A DNA stretch of 64,000 nucleotides from Acetobacter musti (GTDB lineage Bacteria > Pseudomonadota > Alphaproteobacteria > Acetobacterales > Acetobacteraceae), in assembly GCF_011516835.1 (NCBI RefSeq), contig NZ_WOTB01000002.1, forward strand, positions 62,001-126,000. Direction: 5' to 3'. Under the pieces are notes generated by a model. That model saw nothing but the letters and a program-made list of their open reading frames with translations. It did no database searches and was not told the DNA's origin. The position numbers and the translations under genes were made by a program. Below, in pieces: positions 40,519-49,037 of the stretch. Each line of letters starts with the position of its first letter. The first letter of the stretch is position 1.

Positions 40519-43299
40519 GTGACCGACAAGATTTCACGTGATGAACTGGAGACTCGTCTTCAGGATGCGGAAGCTCTGCTGGCAGTTTATCGCTCCAGTG
40601 CGGTCATCCACAGCATGCGTGCTGATGCCTATGCCGGAGAGGCGGCGCATAATCGCAATCTTCTGACTGCCTGGAACGGTTCCCGGACAGGACGTCTGGG
40701 GCGTATTCTCAGAATCGGATGGCTCCTGTGTCGTGGCATGACGCCGTCTGGCCTGTCGGTGAAGAGTCTCTGTCGGCGTGCAGTCCAGATCGCGGAGACA
40801 GACGGAGTCGGATCCTTATATCGACGTACGGCGTCCCGACTCCGGGCGCGTTACAAAAGACGGCGCATAATACGAAAAGCGACGGTTGCCGCTGTTTCGA
40901 CGAATCACACGGCCTCAGAAAATTCGGGCCAGCCTTATACTGCACAGGTGCCGACAGAACGGCTGCGGGATCTTGCGCCGCGTGTGCTGATTATTGCCGA
41001 ACTGACATTACCCCAGTGTGCGAAATATCGGGTCTGGCAACGGAAAGAAGAACTCGAACTGCTGAACTGGCAGGTCGAGGTAACGGACTGGCGGGACGTT
41101 GAAGCGTCTCTGACAGCATTACAGACCTGTACTGAAGTAATTTTCTACAGAGTGCCTGCTTTTCCATCTGTTAAAGGTCTTTTTCGCGAAGCCCGACGTC
41201 TGGGACTTTCTCCGTTCTGGGAGGTCGATGACCTTATCTTCGACGCCGCCGAGTATCGGCAGAATGGAAATCTCGCCAGTCTTTCCGGTGAGGAGCAGCG
41301 TGAGCTTCTGTTCGGTGTCGGCCTCTTTCTCGACGCCCTGAAAAGCTGTGGTCGCGGCATTGCGTCGACCCGGGCGCTGGGCGACGCAATGAGGCGTGCC
41401 GGCGTCGGAGATGTGTATGTTATTGAGAATGCCCTCGACGGCCAGACCATCGCGCTGGCCGATACGTTGCGCGTCAGGCGGTCCGCCGACGATAATCCGG
41501 AATCATTTCTTCTTGTCTACGGATCGGGGACTCGCACGCATGACGCGGACTTCCGTTGCTGCGCGGACGGTGTGGCTGCGGCAATGGACGCCGAACCCAG
41601 GCTGCGTCTGCAGATTATCGGTGAACTGACTCTGCCGGAAACGTTCAGGCGTTTCGGGGGCCGTGTGCAGCAATTGCCGGGGCGCGACTATCCGGCCTAT
41701 ATGGCGCTTCTCGCTCAGGCCGACCTGACGATTGCGCCACTTGAGGCCACGCTGTTCAACGATGCCAAAAGTAATATCAAATTTCTTGAGGCAGCGATCC
41801 TTGACGTGCCGGCGGTATGTTCGCCACGCGATGCGTTCACGCAGATCCTGAAAGATGGACATAACGGATTGCTGGCGGAGGGCGCTGACGCATGGCGGGA
41901 TGCCGTGCTTATCCTGTGTCGCGACGCAACTCTGCGGATACGTCTCGGACAGCAGGCCCGCGAGGATGTGCTGCGGCGCTATCGTCCGGAAGCGGTGGCG
42001 CGGGATCAGGTGGCAGTCTGCTTTCCGGAGCCGGTGACGACGTTTCCGAAGGGGCGGCCGCTGCGGGTGATGAGCGCGAATATTTATTTCGCGCCACGAT
42101 CTTTCGGCGGAGCGACGCTCGTCGCCGAAGAAATGGTGCGCCGGCTTTCCGGCCAGGGCGTGGATGTGGCGGTCTTCACATCAGGCCCGTATCTGGACGG
42201 GCGATATGCCGCCTCCCTGCGATATGAAGTCGATGGAGTACCGGTGGTCGCGACGCCGCTGCCGATCGATATTGACCGGGTCGCAGGTCTCGATAACCCA
42301 CGATGCACCGCGCAGTTTGCGGCCTGGCTCGATGCGTTTCGCCCGGATGTGGTTCACCTCCATTCGGTGCAGGGTCTGGGACTTGGGATGACTCAGGCCT
42401 GTCTGGAGCGTGGTATCCCTTATGTGATCACGCTTCATGATGCGTGGTGGCTCTGTGAGCGGCAGTTCATGGTGCGGGAAGATGGCCGCTACTGTTTCCA
42501 GCGTCACATTGATCTCAGAGTGTGCGCACGATGTGTGGACGGAGCACGTCATCTCGCTCTGAGGGCTGAGATGATGGCCGCCGCACTGAAATCGTCTGCA
42601 CTGATGCTGGCCCCGAGTCAGTCGCATCGGGCGCTGTACATGGAAAATGGTGTGGAAGCCGACAGGATCAGAGTCAACCGTAACGGATTTACCTGGCCGC
42701 AGACGGCACGACCACATCGCCAGTCCGGAGCGCCGCTGCGTTTTGGATATGTCGGTGGTGCGGAAGCGGTCAAAGGCTATCCGCTGGTTCGCAAGGCATT
42801 CGAGGCGATCCGTATGGAGGACTGGGAGCTTGTGCTGATCGACAACAAGCTAAATCTCGGTTTCGCGTCGATCCATGCCGATGACTGGAAGGTAAAAGGA
42901 AAGATCAGGGTTCTTCCCGCGTATAATCAGGAGAGCATGGACAGGTTTTATGCACAGATCGATGTGCTCCTGTTCCCATCACAATGGATGGAGAGTTACG
43001 GGCTGACTGTGCGGGAGGCGCTGGCGCGGGATATCTGGGTGATCGCGACATCGCCAGGAGGACAGGCTGAAGATATTGTCGACGGAATCAACGGAACGCT
43101 GATTCCTCTGGACGGGAAAGCGGAAACATTGAGATCGGCAGTCGAGGGCGTGCTGACGCAGAAAGAGCGGTTCGATGACTACAGCAATCCGCTGAAAGCC
43201 GGTCTGCCGACCTTTGAACGGCAGTCGGAGGAACTGCTGCAGTTCCTGAAGTCGGTTTCCCGTGACGTCCCGGACCGTTATTCCGGATCTCACAGCTGA
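40519..43299 (+). CDS. double GT-B glycosyltransferase, 926 aa
   Basis: GTG 40519 follows AGAGG. Residues 1-150 are helical and basic (RLRARYKRRRIIRKA). Domain one (about 155-500) shares motifs with the 1048-residue neighbour: FWEVDDLIFDAAEY, VYGSGTRTHDADFR and SNIKFLEAAILDVPAVCSPR. Domain two (515-915) is a GT4 transferase: NIYFAPRSFGGATLVAEEMV, VVHLHSVQGLGLGM, ITLHDAWWLCERQF, GYVGGAEAVKGYPL and FPSQWMESYGLTVREALARD with the nucleotide-sugar Glu. A Cys-rich insert (DLRVCARCVDGARHL) sits in domain two. It likely transfers two sugars to a surface acceptor. Confidence 0.85.
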   Translation: MTDKISRDELETRLQDAEALLAVYRSSAVIHSMRADAYAGEAAHNRNLLTAWNGSRTGRLGRILRIGWLLCRGMTPSGLSVKSLCRRAVQIAETDGVGSLYRRTASRLRARYKRRRIIRKATVAAVSTNHTASENSGQPYTAQVPTERLRDLAPRVLIIAELTLPQCAKYRVWQRKEELELLNWQVEVTDWRDVEASLTALQTCTEVIFYRVPAFPSVKGLFREARRLGLSPFWEVDDLIFDAAEYRQNGNLASLSGEEQRELLFGVGLFLDALKSCGRGIASTRALGDAMRRAGVGDVYVIENALDGQTIALADTLRVRRSADDNPESFLLVYGSGTRTHDADFRCCADGVAAAMDAEPRLRLQIIGELTLPETFRRFGGRVQQLPGRDYPAYMALLAQADLTIAPLEATLFNDAKSNIKFLEAAILDVPAVCSPRDAFTQILKDGHNGLLAEGADAWRDAVLILCRDATLRIRLGQQAREDVLRRYRPEAVARDQVAVCFPEPVTTFPKGRPLRVMSANIYFAPRSFGGATLVAEEMVRRLSGQGVDVAVFTSGPYLDGRYAASLRYEVDGVPVVATPLPIDIDRVAGLDNPRCTAQFAAWLDAFRPDVVHLHSVQGLGLGMTQACLERGIPYVITLHDAWWLCERQFMVREDGRYCFQRHIDLRVCARCVDGARHLALRAEMMAAALKSSALMLAPSQSHRALYMENGVEADRIRVNRNGFTWPQTARPHRQSGAPLRFGYVGGAEAVKGYPLVRKAFEAIRMEDWELVLIDNKLNLGFASIHADDWKVKGKIRVLPAYNQESMDRFYAQIDVLLFPSQWMESYGLTVREALARDIWVIATSPGGQAEDIVDGINGTLIPLDGKAETLRSAVEGVLTQKERFDDYSNPLKAGLPTFERQSEELLQFLKSVSRDVPDRYSGSHS

Positions 43300-43398
43300 C
43301 ATCGGATTTCGTGTTGATATAGCGTATATTGGTTCTGATCGTCTGGCCGGATATTTACTGTTTACGCGCGATTAGAACTTCAGCGGGTAAAATCGGAT

Positions 43399-44565
43399 AT
43401 GCTCGATTTTACTGAGATTTCCGAGAATCCGCTTCTTGCCCGTCGGATCCTTGAGCGTCGTCTGCGGGAAACAACCGATCTGGCAGACCAGGCCGTGCAG
43501 CACTATCAGTTGTGGGAAGTATGCCAGGTCTGCGGCGACGAAGCTACAGCGCTGCAGCATCTTGGTGCGGCCATGAAACTGGACCCTGTGCAGCGTCCAC
43601 TGAAAAGAGCGCCGGTCAGCGCGCGGCGGCTGGTCGTCCTGAACGCACCGGGATCGTTTCAGGCAAATGTGCCTGTTGCGATTCTCCTTGATGATACCAC
43701 GGAAATTGACACTGTCTGGGTATCCGGAGACCCGGCGGAACAGGAGATGCTGATCCGGATCGTGAAGAACCTGCGCCCTGACGCAGTGCTGATCGCGATC
43801 GCCGAAGATGAGCGCCAGGCAAAGGTCATCGCGCAGGCGGAGACGATCGCCGCAGCGAGCGGTGCGCCTGTGCTCAATGGTGGCGGCCGTATCGGTCGCG
43901 TCGCGCGTTCACTTGTCCCGATGCTGCTGTCCGGAATACCGCACGTTCTGGTGCCCGAGTGTATTGTCGCACGCAAGCCGTTCGAAGTAATTCCGCCTTT
44001 TCCTGTACTGATCCGGCCAGTTTCGTCCCACGCCGGAAATCAGCTGAAGTGTGTAGCAGATCGTGCGGCACTCGATGCCTATGTAAGAATAGCAGGCGCG
44101 GACACAGCGTATTACGTAACCCGGTTTGTGGATTATGCCAGCCTCGACGGGCTGTACAGAAAATACAGAATTGTTTTTGTCGACGGTGTTGCATATCCGG
44201 TTCATCTGGCGATTCATACCGACTGGGCCGTCTGGTATTACAACGCGAAAATGGAAGACCATCCCGACCGGCGTGCCGAGGAAGCACGGTTTATGCTGGA
44301 TATGACCGGGTATTTTCCCAGGTCCGTAAGCGCGGCGCTATCCGGAATAGGGGAGGCTGTCGGCCTCGATTATTTCGGACTCGACTTTGGCGTTCTGAAT
44401 GACGGAACCCTCGTTGTATTCGAGATAGAAACCGGAATGATCGTGCATGATCGGGATCCGGCTGATATTTATCCTTACAAATCCGCCTGTATCACAAGGA
44501 TCAGAAAGGCTTTTGAGGCAATGATTGACCGGCGTGCGTCGGCAGGAAATTGTCACGGAGCCTGA
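43399..44565 (+). CDS. ATP-grasp protein with TPR-like N-terminus, function unknown
   Basis: A 388-residue protein. Residues 1-65 are helical and TPR-like (AVQHYQLWEVCQVCGDEATA, ALQHLGAAMKLDPVQ). Residues 70-190 look like the pre-ATP-grasp domain (RLVVLNAPGSFQANVPVA, VSGDPAEQEML). The ATP-grasp part has FPVLIRPVSSHAGNQ, TRFVDYASLDGLYRKYRIVF, HTDWAVWYYNAKM, RAEEARFM, VGLDYFGLDFGVL and FEIETGMIVH with candidate Mg-binding Glu residues. I recall similar TPR/ATP-grasp proteins beside secreted repeat proteins in other Proteobacteria, with no known substrate. It follows the double glycosyltransferase by 99 bases and may form an amide or peptide bond on the same product. Confidence 0.72.
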   Translation: MLDFTEISENPLLARRILERRLRETTDLADQAVQHYQLWEVCQVCGDEATALQHLGAAMKLDPVQRPLKRAPVSARRLVVLNAPGSFQANVPVAILLDDTTEIDTVWVSGDPAEQEMLIRIVKNLRPDAVLIAIAEDERQAKVIAQAETIAAASGAPVLNGGGRIGRVARSLVPMLLSGIPHVLVPECIVARKPFEVIPPFPVLIRPVSSHAGNQLKCVADRAALDAYVRIAGADTAYYVTRFVDYASLDGLYRKYRIVFVDGVAYPVHLAIHTDWAVWYYNAKMEDHPDRRAEEARFMLDMTGYFPRSVSAALSGIGEAVGLDYFGLDFGVLNDGTLVVFEIETGMIVHDRDPADIYPYKSACITRIRKAFEAMIDRRASAGNCHGA

Positions 44566-44662
44566 AGCGCTGATTCTGTTTTTTATCTTACGGAAACAGA
44601 ATCTTTCCTGTCCCGTCTGTCGGCAATATGGTCGTGTGTCCGACGTAATGAGCTCGGTCCGG

Positions 44663-44687
44663 CGTCAGGACGAAGTCCTGACGTTTA
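44663..44687 (+). terminator. terminator between convergent genes
   Basis: CGTCAGGAC-GAA-GTCCTGACG is a perfect 9-base stem followed by TTTATTC, terminating the ATP-grasp gene. The opposing rhamnan-type gene has its TGA stop (44665-44667) inside the stem, so the hairpin is shared. Confidence 0.75.
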
Positions 44688-45534
44688 TTCCCATAAACCG
44701 GTCGACGAGATTATAGAGCAGACGGCCTTTTATACTGGATGGAGTCATTCTCATTCTCGGCGGAGTGGATCTGAGGTAATCCTCGATCCATTCCGGTCTG
44801 AACGCACTGGATGGAGAGATGATTTTCTTCCATCTGGCGGCTGTGGTCAGGCGGAACGGGTTGTCGCGAAGAAGTTCGGTTTTAATAAAAGGAACAGTTC
44901 CGCTTGTGGCGAACTGACGCCAGTGCGAGTGCATCGGATTGGTCGCGAAAAATGTGCCGGTCCGGACATGGCTGTCACTCCAGCACGCCCCCATGGTGAG
45001 TTCTGCGGCACGACACGCGACGCTGAGACCGAGTTCTCCATGCCAGATGAGTTCTTCACGGCTCATATCAGCAAAGTTTTGCCGAAAGGTTCTCTGTACT
45101 GCCGGGGCGAGAAAGCTGCCGTGCTCAAAGCAGACGAACCAGGATTGCAGATGCGGTGTGATCGCACGGGTCTCCACCATGCCCCAGACATCGACGCCTG
45201 AGGACTGCATCTTCCGGAAAACAGGACCAGGATCTGACAGCGGACCAAAAACGCTGTCATTGGCAAGGAGGATACGGGAAGCATTGTCCGCACATCCGTT
45301 GTGGAGAAGGTATTGCCACGCACCGAAATCATGCCCGATATTGGGTCGTTCCCACGGAATAATACCATTGTCCCGACAGACTTGTCCGGTCTCGTTGCTG
45401 ATCTGTTCCGCTCCGGACAGGGCGACATGCACCAGGAAGCCGCACGAGGTCAGTTCGGATAAATAATAAATGGTCCAGGGCGGCAGGCGGCCGTCGGGCG
45501 TGTGGGCGGCAAAGAGGCAGACCTGTTCAGGCAT
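44665..45534 (-). CDS. rhamnan synthesis protein F-like (RgpF family)
   Basis: A 289-residue protein with the pattern of RgpF/rhamnan-synthesis-F domains: CLFAAHTPDGRLPPWTIYYL at the start, RPNIGHDFGAWQYLLHN, ILLANDSVFGPLSDPGPVFR, VWGMVETRAITPHLQSWFV and MHSHWRQFATSG. Such proteins are glycosyltransferases or partners in rhamnose-rich polysaccharide assembly. No signal or membrane segment is visible. It converges on the ATP-grasp gene and closes the surface-glycan cluster. Confidence 0.78.
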   Translation of the reverse strand: MPEQVCLFAAHTPDGRLPPWTIYYLSELTSCGFLVHVALSGAEQISNETGQVCRDNGIIPWERPNIGHDFGAWQYLLHNGCADNASRILLANDSVFGPLSDPGPVFRKMQSSGVDVWGMVETRAITPHLQSWFVCFEHGSFLAPAVQRTFRQNFADMSREELIWHGELGLSVACRAAELTMGACWSDSHVRTGTFFATNPMHSHWRQFATSGTVPFIKTELLRDNPFRLTTAARWKKIISPSSAFRPEWIEDYLRSTPPRMRMTPSSIKGRLLYNLVDRFMGINVRTSS

Positions 45535-45778
45535 GAATGTGTCACGGGGCTCGCTGAAGTGGGTTTCGGAGGACGTTGCGGGACAGAAGCGTGTCTGTTT
45601 TACCTCATTTTGACTCTTTTCCGCAGATATTCATCAGAAGCGAGTTTCCTGCGTAACTTTTTTCTGGTTTCATTTAGTATGTCACGTTAAAAGCCGCGCG
45701 ATTGGCCAGGTTGCTTTGACAGAATGAAGGTTTCGGAGAGGCTGGCCGGTATGTGTATTCAGACAGAGTGGGTGGTTC

Positions 45779-46048
45779 ATGAGTAAAGCTTTTATTGCCG
45801 CAGTAATCCAGGATTCGATCAATTGCACGGGGGTCGCTGCGAATAAGGCTGCGGCTGACCTGATGGACGCGATTGTCAGGGAGATGAAGAAGGAAGGCGG
45901 TTTCACCCTGCCGTCTTTCGGTACTTTTACTGTTAAGAAGACGAAGGCCCGTAAGGCTCTGAATCCCCGGACGGGCGAGCCGGTGAAGGTAAAAGCAGGC
46001 AAGACGGTCCGATTCAAGGCGAGTCCGAATCTGAAGAAAGCTGTCTGA
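45779..46048 (+). CDS. HU-family DNA-binding protein
   Basis: An 89-residue nucleoid protein. N-terminal helices (MSKAFIAAVIQDSINCTGVA, ADLMDAIVREMKKEGGFTL) precede the beta-arm region PSFGTFTVKKTKARKALNPR and TGEPVKVKAGKTVRFKASPN. The RxxRNPxTG-like arm motif appears as RKALNPRTGEP. It bends and compacts DNA as a dimer. The length is that of HU; IHF subunits are longer. About 55 bases separate it from the convergent tRNA-Gln. Confidence 0.92.
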   Translation: MSKAFIAAVIQDSINCTGVAANKAAADLMDAIVREMKKEGGFTLPSFGTFTVKKTKARKALNPRTGEPVKVKAGKTVRFKASPNLKKAV

Positions 46049-46102
46049 AACAGTTCATTTCTGCCGGAACTGGCGGGGCGGGAACATCAGTTCCCGCTGC
46101 GC

Positions 46103-46177
46103 TGGCTGGGGTGGGAGGGATCGAACCTCCGCATGGCGGAATCAAAATCCGCTGCCTTACCGCTTGGCTACACCCCA
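46103..46177 (-). tRNA. tRNA-Gln (anticodon UUG)
   Basis: A 75-base cloverleaf on the minus strand beginning TGGGGTG with encoded CCA. The anticodon loop is TTTTGAT (anticodon TTG) on the stem CGGAT/TTCCG-type arm, with T arm GGAGGTTCGATCCTCC and D arm AGCCAAGCGGTAAGGC. Confidence 0.95.
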
Positions 46178-46239
46178 AAACGCATTCAGCTGCGACGTTG
46201 TAATGCGACCCGAACGGCCCGTAAAGATGCGTCGTTTAC

Positions 46240-46884
46240 TTACTCTGTAAAACTTGCGTCGGCTCCGTCGCTCTCTGGCTGAGTGTCTGCCATGGCGTCT
46301 GCTGCAGACAGCTCCGGCTGGCCTGCCACAGGGAACAGTCCCATACGTTCGGCGCGATCAAGGCCGTGCTCCAGGGCGGCCATCGTGGTGCCCAGATCTT
46401 CGCTGCTGTCTTTCTCCCAGGCGCGCAAAGCATGTGTCCAGAGCGCAGTAACTCCCTGAATACGAAGAGCCCCCTGGATGCCGCTTGTCTCGATGCCAGC
46501 AGCTGCAGCAATCCAGCTCATGCTGTCCATTGTCGCGGCACCCAGGACGACGGCCAGCACAGGATCGAAGGGCAGACCGCGCAGCACGGCGAGAACGCCG
46601 TCGCGATATTGCTGAAAAACGTCGAAACGCCGCATCAGCAGATCAAACAGGGCTTCGCGCGGGGTAGAGAGGCTGCCGTCATCAACCAGAGCCGCCCGGT
46701 CGGCAAGACGCCCGAGCAGCAGCAGGACCGACGTCTTGAATGGATAGCGCGTGCGCACCTCGCCGATATCGAGGCCCGCGTTACGCGCAATCTCCGGCAT
46801 GGAGAGCTGTCTCCATCCTTTGGTTGCGGCCAGCGACATCGCTGAAGCCAGCAGGGCTGTGTCGAACTGGTCGTCGTCTTCCAT
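46240..46884 (-). CDS. TetR/COQ9-like helical protein
   Basis: A 214-residue all-helical protein. The N-terminus (LLASAMSLAATKGWRQLSMP, EIARNAGLDIGEVRTRYPFK) has the TetR helix-turn-helix form, and the rest resembles a TetR/COQ9 core with hydrophobic helices (DSMSWIAAAAGIE, VTALWTHALRAWEKD). It lies downstream of ubiK, ybjN and proC on the same strand, 47 bases after proC. UbiK is a ubiquinone accessory factor, so a COQ9-type lipid-binding role is possible; a transcriptional repressor is the alternative. I cannot decide between them. Confidence 0.65.
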   Translation of the reverse strand: MEDDDQFDTALLASAMSLAATKGWRQLSMPEIARNAGLDIGEVRTRYPFKTSVLLLLGRLADRAALVDDGSLSTPREALFDLLMRRFDVFQQYRDGVLAVLRGLPFDPVLAVVLGAATMDSMSWIAAAAGIETSGIQGALRIQGVTALWTHALRAWEKDSSEDLGTTMAALEHGLDRAERMGLFPVAGQPELSAADAMADTQPESDGADASFTE

Positions 46885-46931
46885 GTGCAGCGGGCTCGTT
46901 CTGGAGAAAGGGGGCCGGAACCGGATGCCGG

Positions 46932-47762
46932 TCAGGCAGCAAGTTCCCGGGCGCGGCGGATAGCTGCGGCAACGGCTTCCGGAACGGAAGCAGGCCAGTT
47001 ATCCGGGGCGTTCAGGATGCTGATGGCTTCGGCTGTCGTGCCTCCGGGGCTGGTTACGTTCCGGCGCAGCTGTGCGGCGTCTTCCGGCATCCGGTCAAGA
47101 AGCTCACCCGCGCCGGTGATAGTCTTCCGTGCCAGAAGACGGGCGACATCACGCGAAAGACCCTGCCCGACGGCCGCCTGTTCCAGAAGTTCGGCAAGCA
47201 GAAAGACATAGGCCGGTCCGCTGCCGGAAATGGCTGTGAGGATGTTGATCTGGTCTTCCTCATCCATCCACACCGTTGCGCCGACAGCTCCCAGAAGAGT
47301 GTCGCACAGTGCCTTCTGCTCCGCGCTGACATTCGTTCCGGCGAACAGGCCTGTCATACCGCGACCTACAGCGGATGGCGTGTTCGGCATTGCACGAACG
47401 ATGGCAGGGGATGAGCCGGCGGGTGTATCCGCGAAAGCGCCGGCGAGAGAACGCGTGGTGCAGCCGGCCATGACAGATATGATGACCGGACCATTGGCGA
47501 GCAGATCCGGTCGCTTTGTCGCAAGCTCCGTGATCGTCGCAGCCGCGTTCTGGGGCTTGACAGCCAGAATAACGACATCGGGTGAAAATCTTTTCGGAAT
47601 GTCATCAATCGACCGGACGAGAGAGTGTGCCCCGGGCACGGCCTCCCTGTGCCGGTCGATCACAACAGACGGTGCAAGACCATTCTGTTCCCAGGCGCTG
47701 AAGAGAGCGCCACCCATCTGGCCGCAGCCGACCAGAAGGAGAGGGGGCAGATGAGGCGCCAT
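46932..47762 (-). CDS. proC: pyrroline-5-carboxylate reductase
   Basis: A 276-residue enzyme for the last step of proline synthesis (pyrroline-5-carboxylate + NAD(P)H to proline). ATG 47762 overlaps the ybjN stop (TGATG), giving coupled translation; the upstream frame is not family-like. Motifs: LLVGCGQMGGALFSAW (NADP-binding), VILAVKPQNAAA, ISVMAGCTTRSL, VRAMPNTPSAVGRGMTGL, TAISGSGPAYVFLLAE and NVTSPGGTTAEAI. Length is normal. Confidence 0.95.
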   Translation of the reverse strand: MAPHLPPLLLVGCGQMGGALFSAWEQNGLAPSVVIDRHREAVPGAHSLVRSIDDIPKRFSPDVVILAVKPQNAAATITELATKRPDLLANGPVIISVMAGCTTRSLAGAFADTPAGSSPAIVRAMPNTPSAVGRGMTGLFAGTNVSAEQKALCDTLLGAVGATVWMDEEDQINILTAISGSGPAYVFLLAELLEQAAVGQGLSRDVARLLARKTITGAGELLDRMPEDAAQLRRNVTSPGGTTAEAISILNAPDNWPASVPEAVAAAIRRARELAA

Positions 47763-48265
47763 CAGGCCTCGCCGACACAGTCGAGCATGGCGGCGTCGAT
47801 TGCCTCCTGAGGATTTTTGCCGCCCCACAGAACAAACTGGAAGGCCGGATAGAAGCGCTCACACTCGCTGATGGCGATATCGACCATGTCTTCGAGGCTC
47901 TCCATGGAGGCACCTGGCGCGCCGCGCAGCAGGATGGCGTGCCGGAACATGGGCATGCCACACTCCAGATCGATCGAGAAATGGCCGATCCAGAGACGTT
48001 CGTTAGCGAGAGCAATAAGTTCGAAGAGGGTTTTGCGCTGCTGTTCGGGAACTTTGAGATCGAAGGCGCAGGTGAAATGCATGGCGGAGAGTTCAGCCGA
48101 CCACGAGAAGAACAGGCCGTAATCACACCATTTGCCTGGGGCCTCAGCGGCCATTTCTGCGGAATTGCGACGTTCGAACGCCCATTCATAGCTGCAGACG
48201 ATCTGTTCCATCAGATCGAGCGGGTTGGAGTGGGAACCGGAGGTGGTCATCGTCAGAGCAGGCAT
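47762..48265 (-). CDS. YbjN-domain protein
   Basis: A 167-residue soluble protein. ATG 48265 is chosen because GGGAGG lies five bases upstream. It matches the alphaproteobacterial YbjN family, which has a fold like type III secretion chaperones: YGLFFSWSAELSAMHFTCAF, ELIALANERLWIGHFSID, FRHAILLRGAPGAS and YPAFQFVLWGGK. The biochemical role is unknown; YbjN in E. coli affects stress and motility phenotypes. It is coupled to proC and lies 184 bases after ubiK. Confidence 0.82.
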   Translation of the reverse strand: MPALTMTTSGSHSNPLDLMEQIVCSYEWAFERRNSAEMAAEAPGKWCDYGLFFSWSAELSAMHFTCAFDLKVPEQQRKTLFELIALANERLWIGHFSIDLECGMPMFRHAILLRGAPGASMESLEDMVDIAISECERFYPAFQFVLWGGKNPQEAIDAAMLDCVGEA

Positions 48266-48449
48266 GCTGGCCTCCCAAGCCATAAAACCGGTCCGCTGCT
48301 GCAGGCGGCTGGTTTTGTCTGCGAATCAGATGACGGGCCGGAAAGTCCGACTCGTCACATGGTTGAGCCTATGAACACTCGCCGCGACCGGCAAGAAGGG
48401 TGCCCTCTTTTTTGAAACACGCTCCTGTCAGGTCGCTTCGCCAGTTCAT

Positions 48450-48803
48450 TCAGTTCGGATTTGCGCTGTTGTCGCCGCTCCAGCCGTAGGATTGCTCGCC
48501 GAAAGACGGTTCGCTGGGACTGGAACCGGTCGTATTGTGCTGCGGACGGCTTTCGAGATCAGCAACGCGCTTTTCCAGCGCGGCAATACGCTGCTCCGCG
48601 TCTTCGCCCGCCATGCGGGCATTGGCGGCGAGTTCCCGGACGACTTCGAATTCTTCCCGACGAACGACCTGAAGCTGGCCCAGGGCCTCGTCCACACGGG
48701 AACGCACAATGGCGTTGATCTCTTCTTTCATCCCGGTCAGAGCGGAAATGGCACCGCCGGCAACGCCGGCGAGATCGTCAAAGAGACGCGGTCGGTCTGT
48801 CAT
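48450..48803 (-). CDS. ubiK: ubiquinone biosynthesis accessory factor UbiK/BMFP family
   Basis: A 117-residue protein starting at ATG 48803 after GGAGGA. RLFDDLAGVAGGAISALTGM is the amphipathic, membrane-associating N-terminal helix, and the middle (LQVVRREEFEVVRELAANAR to RIAALEKRVADLESR) is a trimeric coiled coil; the tail is disordered and Ser/Gly/Asn-rich. UbiK assists late ubiquinone steps in E. coli; BMFP of Brucella has membrane-fusogenic activity. It heads a probable operon with ybjN, proC and the TetR/COQ9-like gene. Confidence 0.85.
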   Translation of the reverse strand: MTDRPRLFDDLAGVAGGAISALTGMKEEINAIVRSRVDEALGQLQVVRREEFEVVRELAANARMAGEDAEQRIAALEKRVADLESRPQHNTTGSSPSEPSFGEQSYGWSGDNSANPN

Positions 48804-49037
48804 CCGGTCCTCCTGGGTCTCATGAGCCGCTAAGACGGCGGCTCTTCTCAGTCATTCTGGTTTATAAGCATTGAGGGCGGATTAATCCAACCCGCTCCGG
48901 TCCTCTTTGGCTGTCCCGACGCCGGATGCATGCGAAATGCGCACGACAGCCCGTTTCTGTGTCCTGTTCGTGACAGTGGTTTTCCGGCACGCGTCCGGTC
49001 TGGTAAGCTGTGACGACCTGATTATAAGGCTCGTCTC

